Assembly (NCBI RefSeq): GCF_010731595.1 | Contig: NZ_AP022582.1 | Span: 1,054,001-1,118,000, forward strand | Origin: Mycobacterium seoulense | Lineage (GTDB): Bacteria > Actinomycetota > Actinomycetes > Mycobacteriales > Mycobacteriaceae | Reading direction: 5' to 3' | DNA length: 64,000 nucleotides | Shown here: one piece after another, positions 54,325 to 63,731 of the stretch | Layout of the letters: each line of letters begins with the position of its first letter | Position numbering within the stretch: position 1 is the stretch's first letter | Program-made: the position numbers and the translations under genes | The notes under the pieces: generated by a model | Told to the model about the DNA's origin: nothing | Seen by the model: the letters and a program-made list of their open reading frames with translations, nothing else | Databases searched by the model: none

Positions 54325-56523
54325 TCACATGGTCTTACGTAAGACCAGGAGCGAGCGTGACGGCACCACGATCTGCTCTTCGGCGTTCATCACCTGGTCG
54401 GCATCGTCCTTGGCGCCCACCGGATCGTTGGTGTCGAGTTCCACGGTCCACTCCTGCGCATATTCGCTGTTCGGCAGCACGAACTCCACCGGTTCTTCGC
54501 CGGCGTTGAAGCACAACAGGAATGAGTCATCGACCACCCGTTCACCGCGTGCATTGGGTGCGGTGATGGCTTCGCCGTTGAGGAACACCGCCACACACTT
54601 GTGAATGCTTTCGCCCCAGTCCTCGTGCGTCATCTCGCGGCTGCTTGGATTCAGCCAGGCGATGTCGCGCGCTTCGTCGCCGCTGCGGATCGGCTCACCC
54701 TCGAAGAACCGGCGCCGGCGGAACACCGGATGGTTCTTGCGCAGCGCGGTCACCTTGCGCGCGAACGCCAGCAGGTCCGAATTCTTGTCGACCAATGACC
54801 AATCCATCCAGGACAATTCGGAGTCCTGGCAGTACACGTTGTTGTTGCCGTTCTGGGTGCGGCCCAGCTCGTCGCCGTGCGCGATCATCGGTGTGCCCTG
54901 ACTGAGCATCAGGGTCGCCCAGAAGTTGCGCATCTGGCGACGGCGCAGCGCCATGATCTCCGGGTCGTCGGTCGGGCCCTCGACGCCGCAGTTCCACGAG
55001 CGGTTGTGGCTTTCGCCGTCCCGGTTGTCTTCGCCGTTGGCCAGGTTGTGCTTGTCGTTGTAGGAGACCAAGTCGTTGAGCGTGAACCCGTCGTGCGCGG
55101 TGACGAAGTTGATGCTGGCGCTGGGGCGTCGCCCGGTCGCCTCATAGAGGTCCGACGACCCGGTCAGCCGGGACGCGAACTCGCCGAGGGTTGCGGGCTC
55201 GCCCCGCCAGTAGTCACGCACAGTATCGCGATACTTCCCGTTCCACTCCGTCCACAAACCCGGGAAATTTCCGACCTGGTAGCCGCCCTCGCCGACATCC
55301 CATGGTTCGGCGATCAATTTGACCTGGCTGACGATCGGATCTTGCTGCACCAGATCGAAGAATGCGCTCAATCGATCGACGTCGTGCAGCTCGCGGGCGA
55401 GCGTGGCGGCCAGGTCGAAGCGGAACCCGTCGACGTGCATCTCGGTCACCCAGTAGCGCAGCGAGTCCATGATCAGCTGCAGCACGTGCGGGTGACGGGC
55501 GTTGAGGCTGTTGCCCGTGCCGGTGTAGTCCTTGTACAGGCGCAGATCCTCGTCGGCGAGGCGGTAGTAGGCGGCGTTGTCGATGCCGCGGAAGTTGATC
55601 GTCGGGCCGAGGTGGTTGCCCTCGGCGGTGTGGTTGTACACCACGTCGAGGATGACCTCGATGCCCGCTTCGTGGAGGGCGCGCACCATGGACTTGAACT
55701 CGGCGACGCTGGCGTTGCGGTTGGCCGCGTATTGGTTGTGCGGCGCGAAGAACCCGAACGTGTTGTAGCCCCAGTAGTTTCGCAAGCCCAGATCCAGCAG
55801 CCGCGAGTCGTGCATGAACTGGTGCACCGGCATCAGCTCCAGCGCGGTGACATTCAGCGACTTGAGGTAGTCGATGACCACCGGGTGGGCCAGGCCGGCG
55901 TAGGTGCCGCGAAGCTCGGCGGGGATGCCCGGGTGGGTCTGGGTCATGCCCTTCACGTGGGCCTCGTAGATCACCGTTTCGTGGTACGGGGTGAGCGGGG
56001 AACGGTCCGATCCCCAGTCGAAGAAGGGATTGCTCACCACACTGGTCATGGTGTGGCCCAGCGAGTCGACCATCGGGGGGGTCCCGGGGTCGGCGTCGTC
56101 GCCCTCGGGGTGGACGGCCTTCATGTCGTAGGAGAACAGCGCCTGGCCGAAGGTGAAGTCGCCGTGGAAGGCCTTCCCGTACGGGTCGAGCAGGAGCTTG
56201 CTCGGGTCGCACCGGTGACCGGCCGCCGGATCGAACGACCCGTACACCCGGAAGCCGTAGCGCTGGCCCGGGGTGATGTTCGGCAGATAGGCATGCCAGA
56301 CAAAGCCGTCGACCTCGTCGAGCGGGATACGCGTCTCCGCTCCGGCGTCGTCGATCAGGCACAACTCGACGCTCTCGGCGATCTCGGAGAACACCGAGAA
56401 GTTGGTTCCCGCGCCGTCATAGGACGCACCGAGTGGATACGGGTTCCCGGGCCACACGGTGGCCAGCTTCGGCTGTTGATTACTTGTAACGCCTGCGGCT
56501 GAAGCGTGATTGTCGGTCGGCAC
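54325..56523 (-). CDS. treX: Glycogen debranching enzyme (isoamylase type)
   Basis: 732 residues. It removes alpha-1,6 branches from glycogen to give linear chains for TreY. N-terminal CBM48 (YPLGASYDGAGTNFSVFSE), catalytic motifs VILDVVYNHTAEGN, DGFRFDLAATLARELHD (nucleophile Asp), KLIAEPWDVGEGGYQVGNFP (Glu) and FVTAHDGFTLNDLVSYNDKHN. On the minus strand TAAAGT (56535-56530) ends six bases before GTG 56523, so the operon mRNA is predicted to be leaderless. Confidence 0.96.
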   Translation of the reverse strand: MPTDNHASAAGVTSNQQPKLATVWPGNPYPLGASYDGAGTNFSVFSEIAESVELCLIDDAGAETRIPLDEVDGFVWHAYLPNITPGQRYGFRVYGSFDPAAGHRCDPSKLLLDPYGKAFHGDFTFGQALFSYDMKAVHPEGDDADPGTPPMVDSLGHTMTSVVSNPFFDWGSDRSPLTPYHETVIYEAHVKGMTQTHPGIPAELRGTYAGLAHPVVIDYLKSLNVTALELMPVHQFMHDSRLLDLGLRNYWGYNTFGFFAPHNQYAANRNASVAEFKSMVRALHEAGIEVILDVVYNHTAEGNHLGPTINFRGIDNAAYYRLADEDLRLYKDYTGTGNSLNARHPHVLQLIMDSLRYWVTEMHVDGFRFDLAATLARELHDVDRLSAFFDLVQQDPIVSQVKLIAEPWDVGEGGYQVGNFPGLWTEWNGKYRDTVRDYWRGEPATLGEFASRLTGSSDLYEATGRRPSASINFVTAHDGFTLNDLVSYNDKHNLANGEDNRDGESHNRSWNCGVEGPTDDPEIMALRRRQMRNFWATLMLSQGTPMIAHGDELGRTQNGNNNVYCQDSELSWMDWSLVDKNSDLLAFARKVTALRKNHPVFRRRRFFEGEPIRSGDEARDIAWLNPSSREMTHEDWGESIHKCVAVFLNGEAITAPNARGERVVDDSFLLCFNAGEEPVEFVLPNSEYAQEWTVELDTNDPVGAKDDADQVMNAEEQIVVPSRSLLVLRKTM

Positions 56524-56561
56524 CTCTCGACTTTAGTCGCGGCCGGTGGCGTGGGGCGCGT

Positions 56562-58718
56562 TCACCACCAACCGGTGTTGGCGGCGATCTGGCGGCCCAA
56601 TTCGCCCGCCATGGTCCGAACATATGTGGGGGTGAGGTGATGGGCGCCGTGGTAGATCAGCACGTTCCCCTCGACCGGCCGGCACACGTCGGCGCGGCAG
56701 ATCGCGTCGGACATGTCGAGCACCTTGAGCAGCGGGAACTGGCCGACGAAGTCGAGGGTTTGGTTGCGGTCGGACAACACGTCGGAACGCTTGATGGCGC
56801 ACGACTGCGGGCTGCCGCCCTTCTTGGCCAGGCAGTCCGCCGGGTCGAACGGCTGGCCGTTCTTCACCAGCCACGGGGTGTCGCGCATGCCCAGGATCGG
56901 AATGTTGTTGTCGGAGAACCTCTGCCAGATTCCGATATACGTGGCCGGCATCACGTCGCCGGGCTTGATGTTCCACGGCCGGGTCGTCGTGGTGAACACG
57001 TAGTCGGGACGGTCGGCGATGACTCTGGACATGGTCTGCTCCACCCAGTCCCGGCACTGCGGGTAGGCGGCGTTGTTGCCCATGATCAACGGAACTTCCT
57101 CGGTGGACAGCGGGCAGCCCATCTTGAGGTAGGTCACGACCTTGAAGTGGTGCATCGTGCCGAGCAGGCTCAGCGCGGGCAGCCAGTGCTCGGCGTGGGA
57201 GCCGCCGGCCAGCGCGATCGTGCGCTCGGCGGCCACGTCGCCGTAGGTGCAGACCACCACCGCCGGGTTGACGAAGTCACTGATGCAACCGTCGCGGGTG
57301 GAGGCCGGCAGGTCCTCCTTGACCTCCAGCACACTGGGCCGCATCGGCAGTGCGGGCACCCGCACGCGTTCGGTCAGGGCCCGCGCGCCGGGGTAGTCCT
57401 GCGGGTTGAGCACGCTGAGCTCCTTGCCCGCGGCCCGCAGGACGGTGACGTGCTGGCGCCACGTGAACGACGTCGCGGTCAGCGTCACGCCGAGCAGCAC
57501 GATCGCCGCCCCCACCGCCATCGTGGGCCGGGGCAGGCGCGCCAGCCAGGCCGGTGTGGGCGCCGGCGACCGCCCGGCGGTGCGGTAGCGCAGGGGATCC
57601 TCGACGATCCGGGTGGTCAGGTATGCCAGCAGCCCCGAGACCAGCAGCACCGCGATGCCTTCGACGAAGCCGGCGTGCCGGTGTCCGGTGAAGGACAGCC
57701 AGAAGATCAGCAGCGGCCAGTGCCACAGATAGAGCGAATACGCCATCGCCCCGAGCGCGACCAGCGGCCCGGCCGCCAGCAGTCGATTCGGAAGGGGCAG
57801 CCGGTCGCCGTAGGCGGGATCGCCCCGCAGGTTGGCTCCCGCCAGGATCATCAGCATCGTGGCCCCGACGGGCACCAGGGCCCACGGCCCGGGAAACTCC
57901 TTCACGCCGTCGATCAGGGCGCCGCAGGACACGATCGCGGCCAGCGCGACCGTGGCCGACAGCGTTCGCAACCACATGGGCCAGCGGATGAACGGCACCA
58001 GCGCACCGACCAGCGCGCCGAGTAACAGCTCCCACCCGCGCGCGAAGCTGTTGTAGTAGGCCGCCGCCTGGTTGCCCTGATGCGCCACGATCGCGTAGAC
58101 GAACGACGCCACGGTCAGCGCCGTCAGCAGCACCAGGAACAGGGTGCGCAGGCGGGTGCCCAAGGGGCGCCGGAACACGTACGCGCAGCCGGCGATCAAC
58201 AGCAGGAAGCCCACGTAGAACTGGCCCTGCACCGACATGGACCAGATGTGCTGCAGCGGGCTGACGGCTTCGCCGGCGCGCAGGTAGTCCGCGGCGGTGT
58301 TGGCCAGCTCCCAGTTCTGGTAGTAGCCGAGGCTGGCCAGGCTTTGGTCGGCGAACGTCTCCCAGCGGGTCTCGGGCTGCACGAGGATCGTCAGCACCGC
58401 GCACCCGGCCAGCACCACGACCAGGGCGGGGACCAGGCGGCGGACGAGCCGGACCACCTCCGCTACCGGCGACAGGGTGACGGCCGGGTTGAGCGCCGCG
58501 CGAATGATCTTGCCGCCGAAGAAGAATCCGGACAGCGCCAGGAACACGTCGACGCCGCCGGAGACGCGTCCGAACCAGATGTGGAACACGGCGACGAGGG
58601 CGATCGCGATGCCGCGCAAGCCGTCCAGGTCGTAGCGGTAGGACCCCGCATTGCGCGCTCCCGAAGCGACCGGTTCCGCGGTCGCGACCGGTCGGGGAGG
58701 CGGGGACAGGGTCGACAT
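56562..58718 (-). CDS. Membrane acyltransferase with SGNH-type C-terminal domain (Rv1565c-type)
   Basis: 718 residues. About ten membrane helices of the acyltransferase-3 family: RYDLDGLRGIAIALVAVFHIWFGRVSGGVDVFLALSGFFFGG contains the catalytic-type His. A C-terminal extracytoplasmic SGNH-like domain of about 280 residues follows, with IALAGGSHAEHWLPAL (block I, Gly-Ser in place of Gly-Asp-Ser) and YHGAHHLTPTYVR (block V His). Such fused proteins acetylate surface polysaccharides or glycolipids. The target is unknown. It lies downstream of ripD behind a terminator. Confidence 0.9.
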   Translation of the reverse strand: MSTLSPPPRPVATAEPVASGARNAGSYRYDLDGLRGIAIALVAVFHIWFGRVSGGVDVFLALSGFFFGGKIIRAALNPAVTLSPVAEVVRLVRRLVPALVVVLAGCAVLTILVQPETRWETFADQSLASLGYYQNWELANTAADYLRAGEAVSPLQHIWSMSVQGQFYVGFLLLIAGCAYVFRRPLGTRLRTLFLVLLTALTVASFVYAIVAHQGNQAAAYYNSFARGWELLLGALVGALVPFIRWPMWLRTLSATVALAAIVSCGALIDGVKEFPGPWALVPVGATMLMILAGANLRGDPAYGDRLPLPNRLLAAGPLVALGAMAYSLYLWHWPLLIFWLSFTGHRHAGFVEGIAVLLVSGLLAYLTTRIVEDPLRYRTAGRSPAPTPAWLARLPRPTMAVGAAIVLLGVTLTATSFTWRQHVTVLRAAGKELSVLNPQDYPGARALTERVRVPALPMRPSVLEVKEDLPASTRDGCISDFVNPAVVVCTYGDVAAERTIALAGGSHAEHWLPALSLLGTMHHFKVVTYLKMGCPLSTEEVPLIMGNNAAYPQCRDWVEQTMSRVIADRPDYVFTTTTRPWNIKPGDVMPATYIGIWQRFSDNNIPILGMRDTPWLVKNGQPFDPADCLAKKGGSPQSCAIKRSDVLSDRNQTLDFVGQFPLLKVLDMSDAICRADVCRPVEGNVLIYHGAHHLTPTYVRTMAGELGRQIAANTGWW

Positions 58719-58741
58719 GATCGACCGCTAATTTACCGAAA

Positions 58742-58777
58742 ACCGCCACCCGCTCCCGGTCAGGAGCAGGTGGCGGT
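58742..58777 (-). terminator. Intrinsic terminator after ripD
   Basis: Arms ACCGCCACC (58742-58750) and GGTGGCGGT (58769-58777), with an inner GCTCC/GGAGC stem. In the minus-strand direction the hairpin is followed by TTTT and an AT-rich stretch. Confidence 0.65.
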
Positions 58778-58806
58778 GTTGGGGAAGGCCCGGAAGCGCC
58801 GGGGAA

Positions 58807-59742
58807 CTAGCGTGCGGCGCCGGCCGCCGGGGGCAGGAACGGAGATTGCTGGGGCGGCACCAGCTGCACCGGGGCCTGCTGCGGCGAAGCTTGCTGCGTC
58901 GGCAGTTGCTGCACCGGCGCTTGCTGCACCGGCGCCTGCTGCACCGGGCGTTGCTGCAGGGGCGCCGGCTGCAACGGGGCCTGCGCCGACTGCTGCTGAA
59001 GCGGCGCCTGCTGCACCGGCGCCTGCTGCACCGGCGCCTGCTGCACCGGGGCCTGCTGCGCGGGAGCCTGCTGCGTCGGCAGTTGCTGCACGGGGGACTG
59101 CTGCAGCGGCGCTTGCTGCGCGGGCGCTTGCTGCACCGGGGCCTGCTGGGTGGGCAGTTGCTGCACCGGCGGCTGTTGCAGCGGGGCTTGCTGCGCCGGC
59201 GCCTGCGTCGGTGCCTGCTGGGGCAGCTGCTGGACCGGCGCCGACGGGACCCCGAGGACCCGAACCAGGTAGGGAGCCATGCCGTTGGCGCGCACCGGCG
59301 AAACCTGGACGACGTCGCCGACCTCGAGCATCTGGTTGTTACCCAGGTACATCGCGACGCTCTGGGTGCCTTCCGGCCCGTAGAAGATCATGTCGCCCTT
59401 GTGCGCTTGTTGCGGCAGCACCTTCTGGCCGACCTTGTAGATCGCCCCGGACGAACGGGGCAGCTTGATGCCCGCGCCGGCGTAGGCGTACTGCATCAGG
59501 CCCGAGGCGTCGAATCCCACGGTGTTGATGCCCGTTCCCGTGCCGCGGGTGGGGCCGTTGATGCCGCCGCCGGCCCAGGAGAACGGCACGCCGCGCTGCG
59601 ACAGCCCGCGCGCGATCACCACGTCGGCGGCCTGCTGGTAGTCCATCGGCCGGGTGCCCGGATCGGCGGATGCCACCACCGGGGCGACCATGGGGGCCGC
59701 CAGCATCGCCAAACCGATCGCGAAGGCGTAGATGCGTTTCAT
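58807..59742 (-). CDS. ripD: RipD-type NlpC/P60 peptidoglycan-binding pseudoenzyme with long Gln/Pro repeat tail
   Basis: 311 residues. Signal peptide (IYAFAIGLAMLAAPMVAPVVASA), an NlpC/P60 domain (residues about 35-165) and a C-terminal tail of QQAPVQQAP-type repeats (about 168-300). The catalytic cysteine motif D-C-S-G reads DASG (Ala79), and the histidine position reads Ser128 (TQSVAMYLG), so endopeptidase activity is not expected. M. tuberculosis RipD has the same Cys-to-Ala change and binds peptidoglycan without cutting it. The tail is longer than I recall for Rv1566c. It is exported and probably lies at the cell wall. Confidence 0.92.
   Translation of the reverse strand: MKRIYAFAIGLAMLAAPMVAPVVASADPGTRPMDYQQAADVVIARGLSQRGVPFSWAGGGINGPTRGTGTGINTVGFDASGLMQYAYAGAGIKLPRSSGAIYKVGQKVLPQQAHKGDMIFYGPEGTQSVAMYLGNNQMLEVGDVVQVSPVRANGMAPYLVRVLGVPSAPVQQLPQQAPTQAPAQQAPLQQPPVQQLPTQQAPVQQAPAQQAPLQQSPVQQLPTQQAPAQQAPVQQAPVQQAPVQQAPLQQQSAQAPLQPAPLQQRPVQQAPVQQAPVQQLPTQQASPQQAPVQLVPPQQSPFLPPAAGAAR
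58855..59240 (-). repeat. Tandem repeats encoding the Gln/Pro-rich tail of ripD
   Basis: Degenerate tandem units of 12-15 bases (complement CTGCACCGGCGC and variants) coding for PVQQAP, PAQQAP and PVQQLP. Such low-complexity coding repeats change length easily between strains. Confidence 0.85.
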
Positions 59743-60069
59743 TTCCTTGGCCTCTCAGGGGCTCTCTGGCCTCGGCGCGGTGACTTCGCGCGTCCGCCGC
59801 GGTTCCATGACCTGGGCGAGGACCTCCACGTCGGGGCCGACACCGCTGCATGACATCTGCGGATGTGAGCAGCGGCTCCGGCCGCTTTCACATCAGTCAC
59901 TGTAGCCACTTTGACAACAAAAGTTGTTAGCCGCCAGGTCCCAGCGGATTTTTTGTCGTACCGTGACCGGAAGGTGACTGGGCGGGCCGAATCCCGTATG
60001 CGCAGTTGTGATTTCGGTCTCAGTCGGACGCCGCAGCGCGCCGGCGGCCGAACCGCGGCGGCCGGGCGC
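59743..60069. other. Upstream region of ripD
   Basis: No gene. It contains a small dyad ACAAC-AAAA-GTTGT (59914-59927) and a CAGTCACTG motif near 59894. These might be regulator sites for the cell-wall gene. No clear -10/-35 pair was settled. Confidence 0.35.
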
Positions 60070-60522
60070 CTACGCCCAGTAGCGTTCGCTGAAGGTGGTC
60101 AGGATGGAGCCGGCGACGGAGCTGACCATGATCAGCGTGAGCGCGAGCACCGGCCAGAAGGACATGTACCAGCCCTTCAGTATGGAAACGAGCGGACCGA
60201 CCACGGCGGCCGCGATCGCCGCACCGATACCGCCCCACACCAGCGGCCGGATGTAGTAGTCGACGCCGAACGGCACCGGCCCGCACGTCTCGTCCGCGCA
60301 CACGTGCTCGAGGAAGCCGAACAGGCGGGTCGGCCACGTCGTCGCGGTGGCCAGGACGATGAGGACGGCCAACAGCGCGACGGTGGAGATGACGTCCCAC
60401 GCGGCCAGCCGCACCCGGATGACCCGTGGCGCCTCGTCGTCGTAGTCGACCAGCGGGGAATCGGCGCCCGCGGTCGGGTGGGGGCCCGTTGCGGGGTTAC
60501 CGGGCGGATGCGACGTAGCCAT
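60070..60522 (-). CDS. Conserved membrane protein (Rv1567c-type)
   Basis: 150 residues with three hydrophobic segments ([60 protein letters not shown]) and an outside loop with two cysteines ([19 protein letters not shown]). A Pro-rich cytosolic N-terminus precedes them. The position matches Rv1567c. It diverges from bioA. No enzymatic motif; the function is unknown. Confidence 0.8.
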   Translation of the reverse strand: MATSHPPGNPATGPHPTAGADSPLVDYDDEAPRVIRVRLAAWDVISTVALLAVLIVLATATTWPTRLFGFLEHVCADETCGPVPFGVDYYIRPLVWGGIGAAIAAAVVGPLVSILKGWYMSFWPVLALTLIMVSSVAGSILTTFSERYWA

Positions 60523-60570
60523 CGCATCCCATGGTCCCCGATGGGCGGACTTTGTGCGACTCGGCTGCTT

Positions 60571-60584
60571 TACCCTCGATCACT
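60571..60584 (+). promoter_or_regulatory. Leaderless promoter of the bio operon
   Basis: TACCCT (60571-60576) ends eight bases before ATG 60585. No TGAAC-type BioQ palindrome was seen nearby. Confidence 0.45.
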
Positions 60585-61901
60585 ATGCCTGCGGCGAGGG
60601 CCGGGTTGACGCCCGAGCAGATCAGCGCGATCGACGCCGCGCACCTGTGGCACCCGTACAGCACCATCGGCGGCGAGGTCGTCGCGCCGGTGGTGGCGGT
60701 CGCCGCCCGGGGCGCGTGGCTGACCCTGATCCGTGACGGCAGGCCGATCGAGGCGCTGGACGCGATGAGCTCCTGGTGGACCGCGATTCACGGGCACGGC
60801 CACCCGGTGTTGGACGCGGCGCTGACCGCGCAGCTGGGCGTGATGAACCACGTCATGTTCGGTGGCCTCACCCACGAGCCGGCCGCACGGCTGGCCCAGC
60901 TGCTGGTGGACATCACCCCCGCGGGGCTCGACACCGTCTTCTTCAGCGACTCCGGGTCGGTGTCGGTCGAGGTCGCCGTCAAGATGGCGCTGCAGTACTG
61001 GCGCAGCCGCGGCCGCCGCGGGAAGCACCGGTTGATGACGTGGCGGGGCGGCTACCACGGGGACACCTTCACGCCGATGAGTGTGTGCGATCCCGACGGC
61101 GGCATGCACTCGCTGTGGACCGACATCCTGGCCCGCCAGGTGTTCGCCCCGCAGGTGCCCCGCGCCTACGACCCCGGCTACATCGCGGCGTTCGAGCGGC
61201 AACTCGCAGAGCACGCGGGCGAACTGGCGGCCGTCGTCGTCGAGCCCGTGGTGCAGGGCGCGGGCGGGATGCGCTTCCACGATCACCGTTACCTGCGCGA
61301 CCTGCGCGACCTGTGCCGGCGGCACGACGTGCTGCTGATCTTCGACGAGATCGCCACCGGCTTCGGCCGCACCGGCGAGCTCTTCGCGGCCGACCACGCC
61401 GGGGTGAGCCCGGACATCATGTGCGTCGGCAAGGCGTTGACCGGCGGGTATGTCACCCTGGCGGCCACGCTGTGCAGCACCGACATCGCGCATACCATCA
61501 GCTCCGGCGAGGCCGGCGCGCTGATGCACGGGCCCACCTTCATGGCCAATCCGCTGGCCTGCGCCGTGTCGGCGGCCAGCGTCGAGCTGCTGCTCGAGCA
61601 GGACTGGCGCGCGCGGGTCGCCGAGATATCCGCCGGGCTGGCGGCCGGCCTCGAACCCGCCCGCGCGCTGCCGGGCGTGACCGACGTGCGGGTGTGCGGC
61701 GCGATCGGCGTCATCGAGTGCGCCGGCCCGGTCGACCTGGCCGTCGCCACCCCGGCGGCGATGGATCGCGGCGTCTGGCTGCGCCCGTTCCGCAACCTCG
61801 TCTACGCGATGCCGCCCTACATCTGCACACCCGGCGAGATCGCCCAGATCACCTCGGCGATGGTCGAGGTCGCGCGCCTCGTTGGCTCTCGTAGTCTTTA
61901 G
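60585..61901 (+). CDS. bioA: Adenosylmethionine-8-amino-7-oxononanoate aminotransferase
   Basis: 438 residues. It converts 7-keto-8-aminopelargonate (KAPA) to 7,8-diaminopelargonate with SAM as amino donor. Motifs: [42 protein letters not shown] and the PLP lysine in [20 protein letters not shown] 60585 matches the M. tuberculosis length. An upstream in-frame GTG is rejected because it lies ahead of the predicted promoter. The stop is four bases before the bioF ATG. BioA is an established drug target in tuberculosis. Confidence 0.96.
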   Translation: MPAARAGLTPEQISAIDAAHLWHPYSTIGGEVVAPVVAVAARGAWLTLIRDGRPIEALDAMSSWWTAIHGHGHPVLDAALTAQLGVMNHVMFGGLTHEPAARLAQLLVDITPAGLDTVFFSDSGSVSVEVAVKMALQYWRSRGRRGKHRLMTWRGGYHGDTFTPMSVCDPDGGMHSLWTDILARQVFAPQVPRAYDPGYIAAFERQLAEHAGELAAVVVEPVVQGAGGMRFHDHRYLRDLRDLCRRHDVLLIFDEIATGFGRTGELFAADHAGVSPDIMCVGKALTGGYVTLAATLCSTDIAHTISSGEAGALMHGPTFMANPLACAVSAASVELLLEQDWRARVAEISAGLAAGLEPARALPGVTDVRVCGAIGVIECAGPVDLAVATPAAMDRGVWLRPFRNLVYAMPPYICTPGEIAQITSAMVEVARLVGSRSL

Positions 61902-61905
61902 GGCG

Positions 61906-63054
61906 ATGAGGGCACCGATCGAGACGTCACCGCTGGCCTGGCTGGACGCGGTGGAGCGGCAGCGCCGCGAGGCCGGGCTGCGCCGCTCGCTGCGGCCGCG
62001 CCCCCCGGTTGCCACCGAGCTGGACCTGGCGTCGAACGACTACCTCGGGCTGTCACAGCACCCCGACGTGATCGAGGGCGGCGTCGCGGCGCTGCGCATG
62101 TGGGGCGCCGGGGCCACCGGTTCCCGCCTGGTCACCGGCGACACCGAACTGCACCAGCAGTTCGAGTCCGAGCTCGCCGAGTACGTCGGCACGGCGGCGG
62201 GCCTGTTGTTCTCGTCGGGATACGCGGCCAATCTCGGCGCGGTCGTCGGCCTCTCGGGCCGGGGCGCGCTGCTGGTGTCCGACGCCCTTTCGCACGCCTC
62301 CCTGGTCGACGCCTGCCGGCTGTCGCGGGCCCGGGTGGTCGTGACGCCCCACCGCGACGTCGACGCGGTCGAGGCGGCCCTCGCCTCGCGCGACGAGGAG
62401 CGCGCCGTCGTCATCACGGAGTCGGTGTTCAGCCCCGACGGCGCCTTGGCGCCGCTGCGGGAGCTGCACGAGGTCTGTCGCCGCCACGGCGCGTTGCTGA
62501 TCGTCGACGAGGCCCACGGCCTGGGCGTGCGGGGTGGGGGGCGCGGGCTGCTGTACGAGCTCGGGCTGGCGGGCGCGCCCGACGTGGTGATGACCACGAC
62601 GCTGTCCAAGGCGCTGGGCAGCCAGGGCGGCGTGGTGCTCGCACCGGCGGCGGTGCGGGCCCACCTGATCGATGCGGCGCGGACGTTCATCTTCGACACC
62701 GGCCTGGCGCCCGCGGCGGTGGGCGCCGCGCGGGCCGCGCTGAGCGTGCTGCGCGCCGAACCGTGGCGACCCGAGGCCGTGGTGCGCCACGCCCGCACCC
62801 TGGCCGAGGCGTGCGACGTTCCCGACGTCCCGCAGTCGGCGGTGGTGTCGGTGATCCTGGGCGACCCGGAGGTGGCCCTGGCCGCCGCGACCGCCTGCCT
62901 GGACGCCGGCGTGAAGGTGGGCTGCTTCCGGCCCCCGACCGTGCCGGCCGGGACGTCCCGCCTGCGACTGACCGCACGCGCGTCGCTGGACGCGGCCGAG
63001 CTCGAGCTCGCCCGGCGGGTACTCACCGACGTCCTCGCTGTGACGCGCCGTTGA
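61906..63054 (+). CDS. bioF: 8-amino-7-oxononanoate synthase
   Basis: 382 residues. It condenses pimeloyl thioester with alanine to give KAPA. Motifs: [54 protein letters not shown] and the PLP lysine in [16 protein letters not shown] 61906 gives a length close to M. tuberculosis BioF1. Its stop overlaps the TTG start of bioD, so the genes are translationally coupled. Confidence 0.95.
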   Translation: MRAPIETSPLAWLDAVERQRREAGLRRSLRPRPPVATELDLASNDYLGLSQHPDVIEGGVAALRMWGAGATGSRLVTGDTELHQQFESELAEYVGTAAGLLFSSGYAANLGAVVGLSGRGALLVSDALSHASLVDACRLSRARVVVTPHRDVDAVEAALASRDEERAVVITESVFSPDGALAPLRELHEVCRRHGALLIVDEAHGLGVRGGGRGLLYELGLAGAPDVVMTTTLSKALGSQGGVVLAPAAVRAHLIDAARTFIFDTGLAPAAVGAARAALSVLRAEPWRPEAVVRHARTLAEACDVPDVPQSAVVSVILGDPEVALAAATACLDAGVKVGCFRPPTVPAGTSRLRLTARASLDAAELELARRVLTDVLAVTRR

Positions 63055-63731
63055 CCGTCCTGGTTGTCACGGGCACGGGCACCGGCGTCGGCAAGACCGT
63101 TGTCACCGCGGCGCTGGCCTGTCACGCCCGGCAGGCCGGCCTCGACGTGGCCGTGTGCAAACCCGTCCAGACCGGTACCGACTCCGGCGACGACGACCTC
63201 GCCGAGGTCGCCCGGCTGTCCGGCGTGGCCGAGCTGGCCGGACTGGCCCGCTACCCGCAACCCCTGGCGCCGGTCGCCGCGGCCGAGCACGCCGGCGCGG
63301 CGCTGCCCACCGGCGACGACGTGGTGCGGCTGATCACCGGCCTGGACCGCCCGGGGCGGTTGACGCTGGTCGAGGGGGCGGGCGGGCTGCTGGTCGAGCT
63401 CGCCGCCGCGGGCGTCACCCTGCGCGACCTGGCCGTCGAGTTGGGGGCCGCGGCGCTGGTCGCGGTCACCGCCGGGCTGGGCACCCTGAACCACACCGCG
63501 CTGACACTGGAAGCGCTTGCCGTGCATCGGGTTACGTGCGCCGGCCTGGTGATCGGCAGCTGGCCGGCACGGCCCGGGCCGGTGGAGAGCTCGAATCGCT
63601 CCGCCCTGGACCGGCTGGCTCCCGTGCGGGCGGCGCTGCCCGCCGGGGCCGGATCGATGGACGCCGCGGAGTTCGCGGACATGAGCGCGGCCGCGTTCGA
63701 CCGCGACTGGGTCACCGCGCAGGTCCGCTGA
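63051..63731 (+). CDS. bioD: Dethiobiotin synthetase
   Basis: 226 residues. ATP- and CO2-dependent ring closure of diaminopelargonate. P-loop [16 protein letters not shown], substrate segment [16 protein letters not shown] and [11 protein letters not shown]. The TTG at 63051 overlaps the bioF stop and gives exactly the 226 residues of the M. tuberculosis enzyme. Its stop overlaps the ATG of the next gene. Confidence 0.95.
   Translation: MTVLVVTGTGTGVGKTVVTAALACHARQAGLDVAVCKPVQTGTDSGDDDLAEVARLSGVAELAGLARYPQPLAPVAAAEHAGAALPTGDDVVRLITGLDRPGRLTLVEGAGGLLVELAAAGVTLRDLAVELGAAALVAVTAGLGTLNHTALTLEALAVHRVTCAGLVIGSWPARPGPVESSNRSALDRLAPVRAALPAGAGSMDAAEFADMSAAAFDRDWVTAQVR

Noticed and set aside
58855..59240. 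Short regular repeats resembling a CRISPR array
   Set aside because: Units are contiguous, degenerate, have no spacers and lie inside the ripD coding frame. No cas gene is present.
58080..59468. 462-codon plus-strand frame across ripD and the acyltransferase, with Ala/Pro repeats
   Set aside because: It reads the complement of the ripD repeats. The ripD frame has a signal peptide and an NlpC/P60 domain and is clearly the real one.
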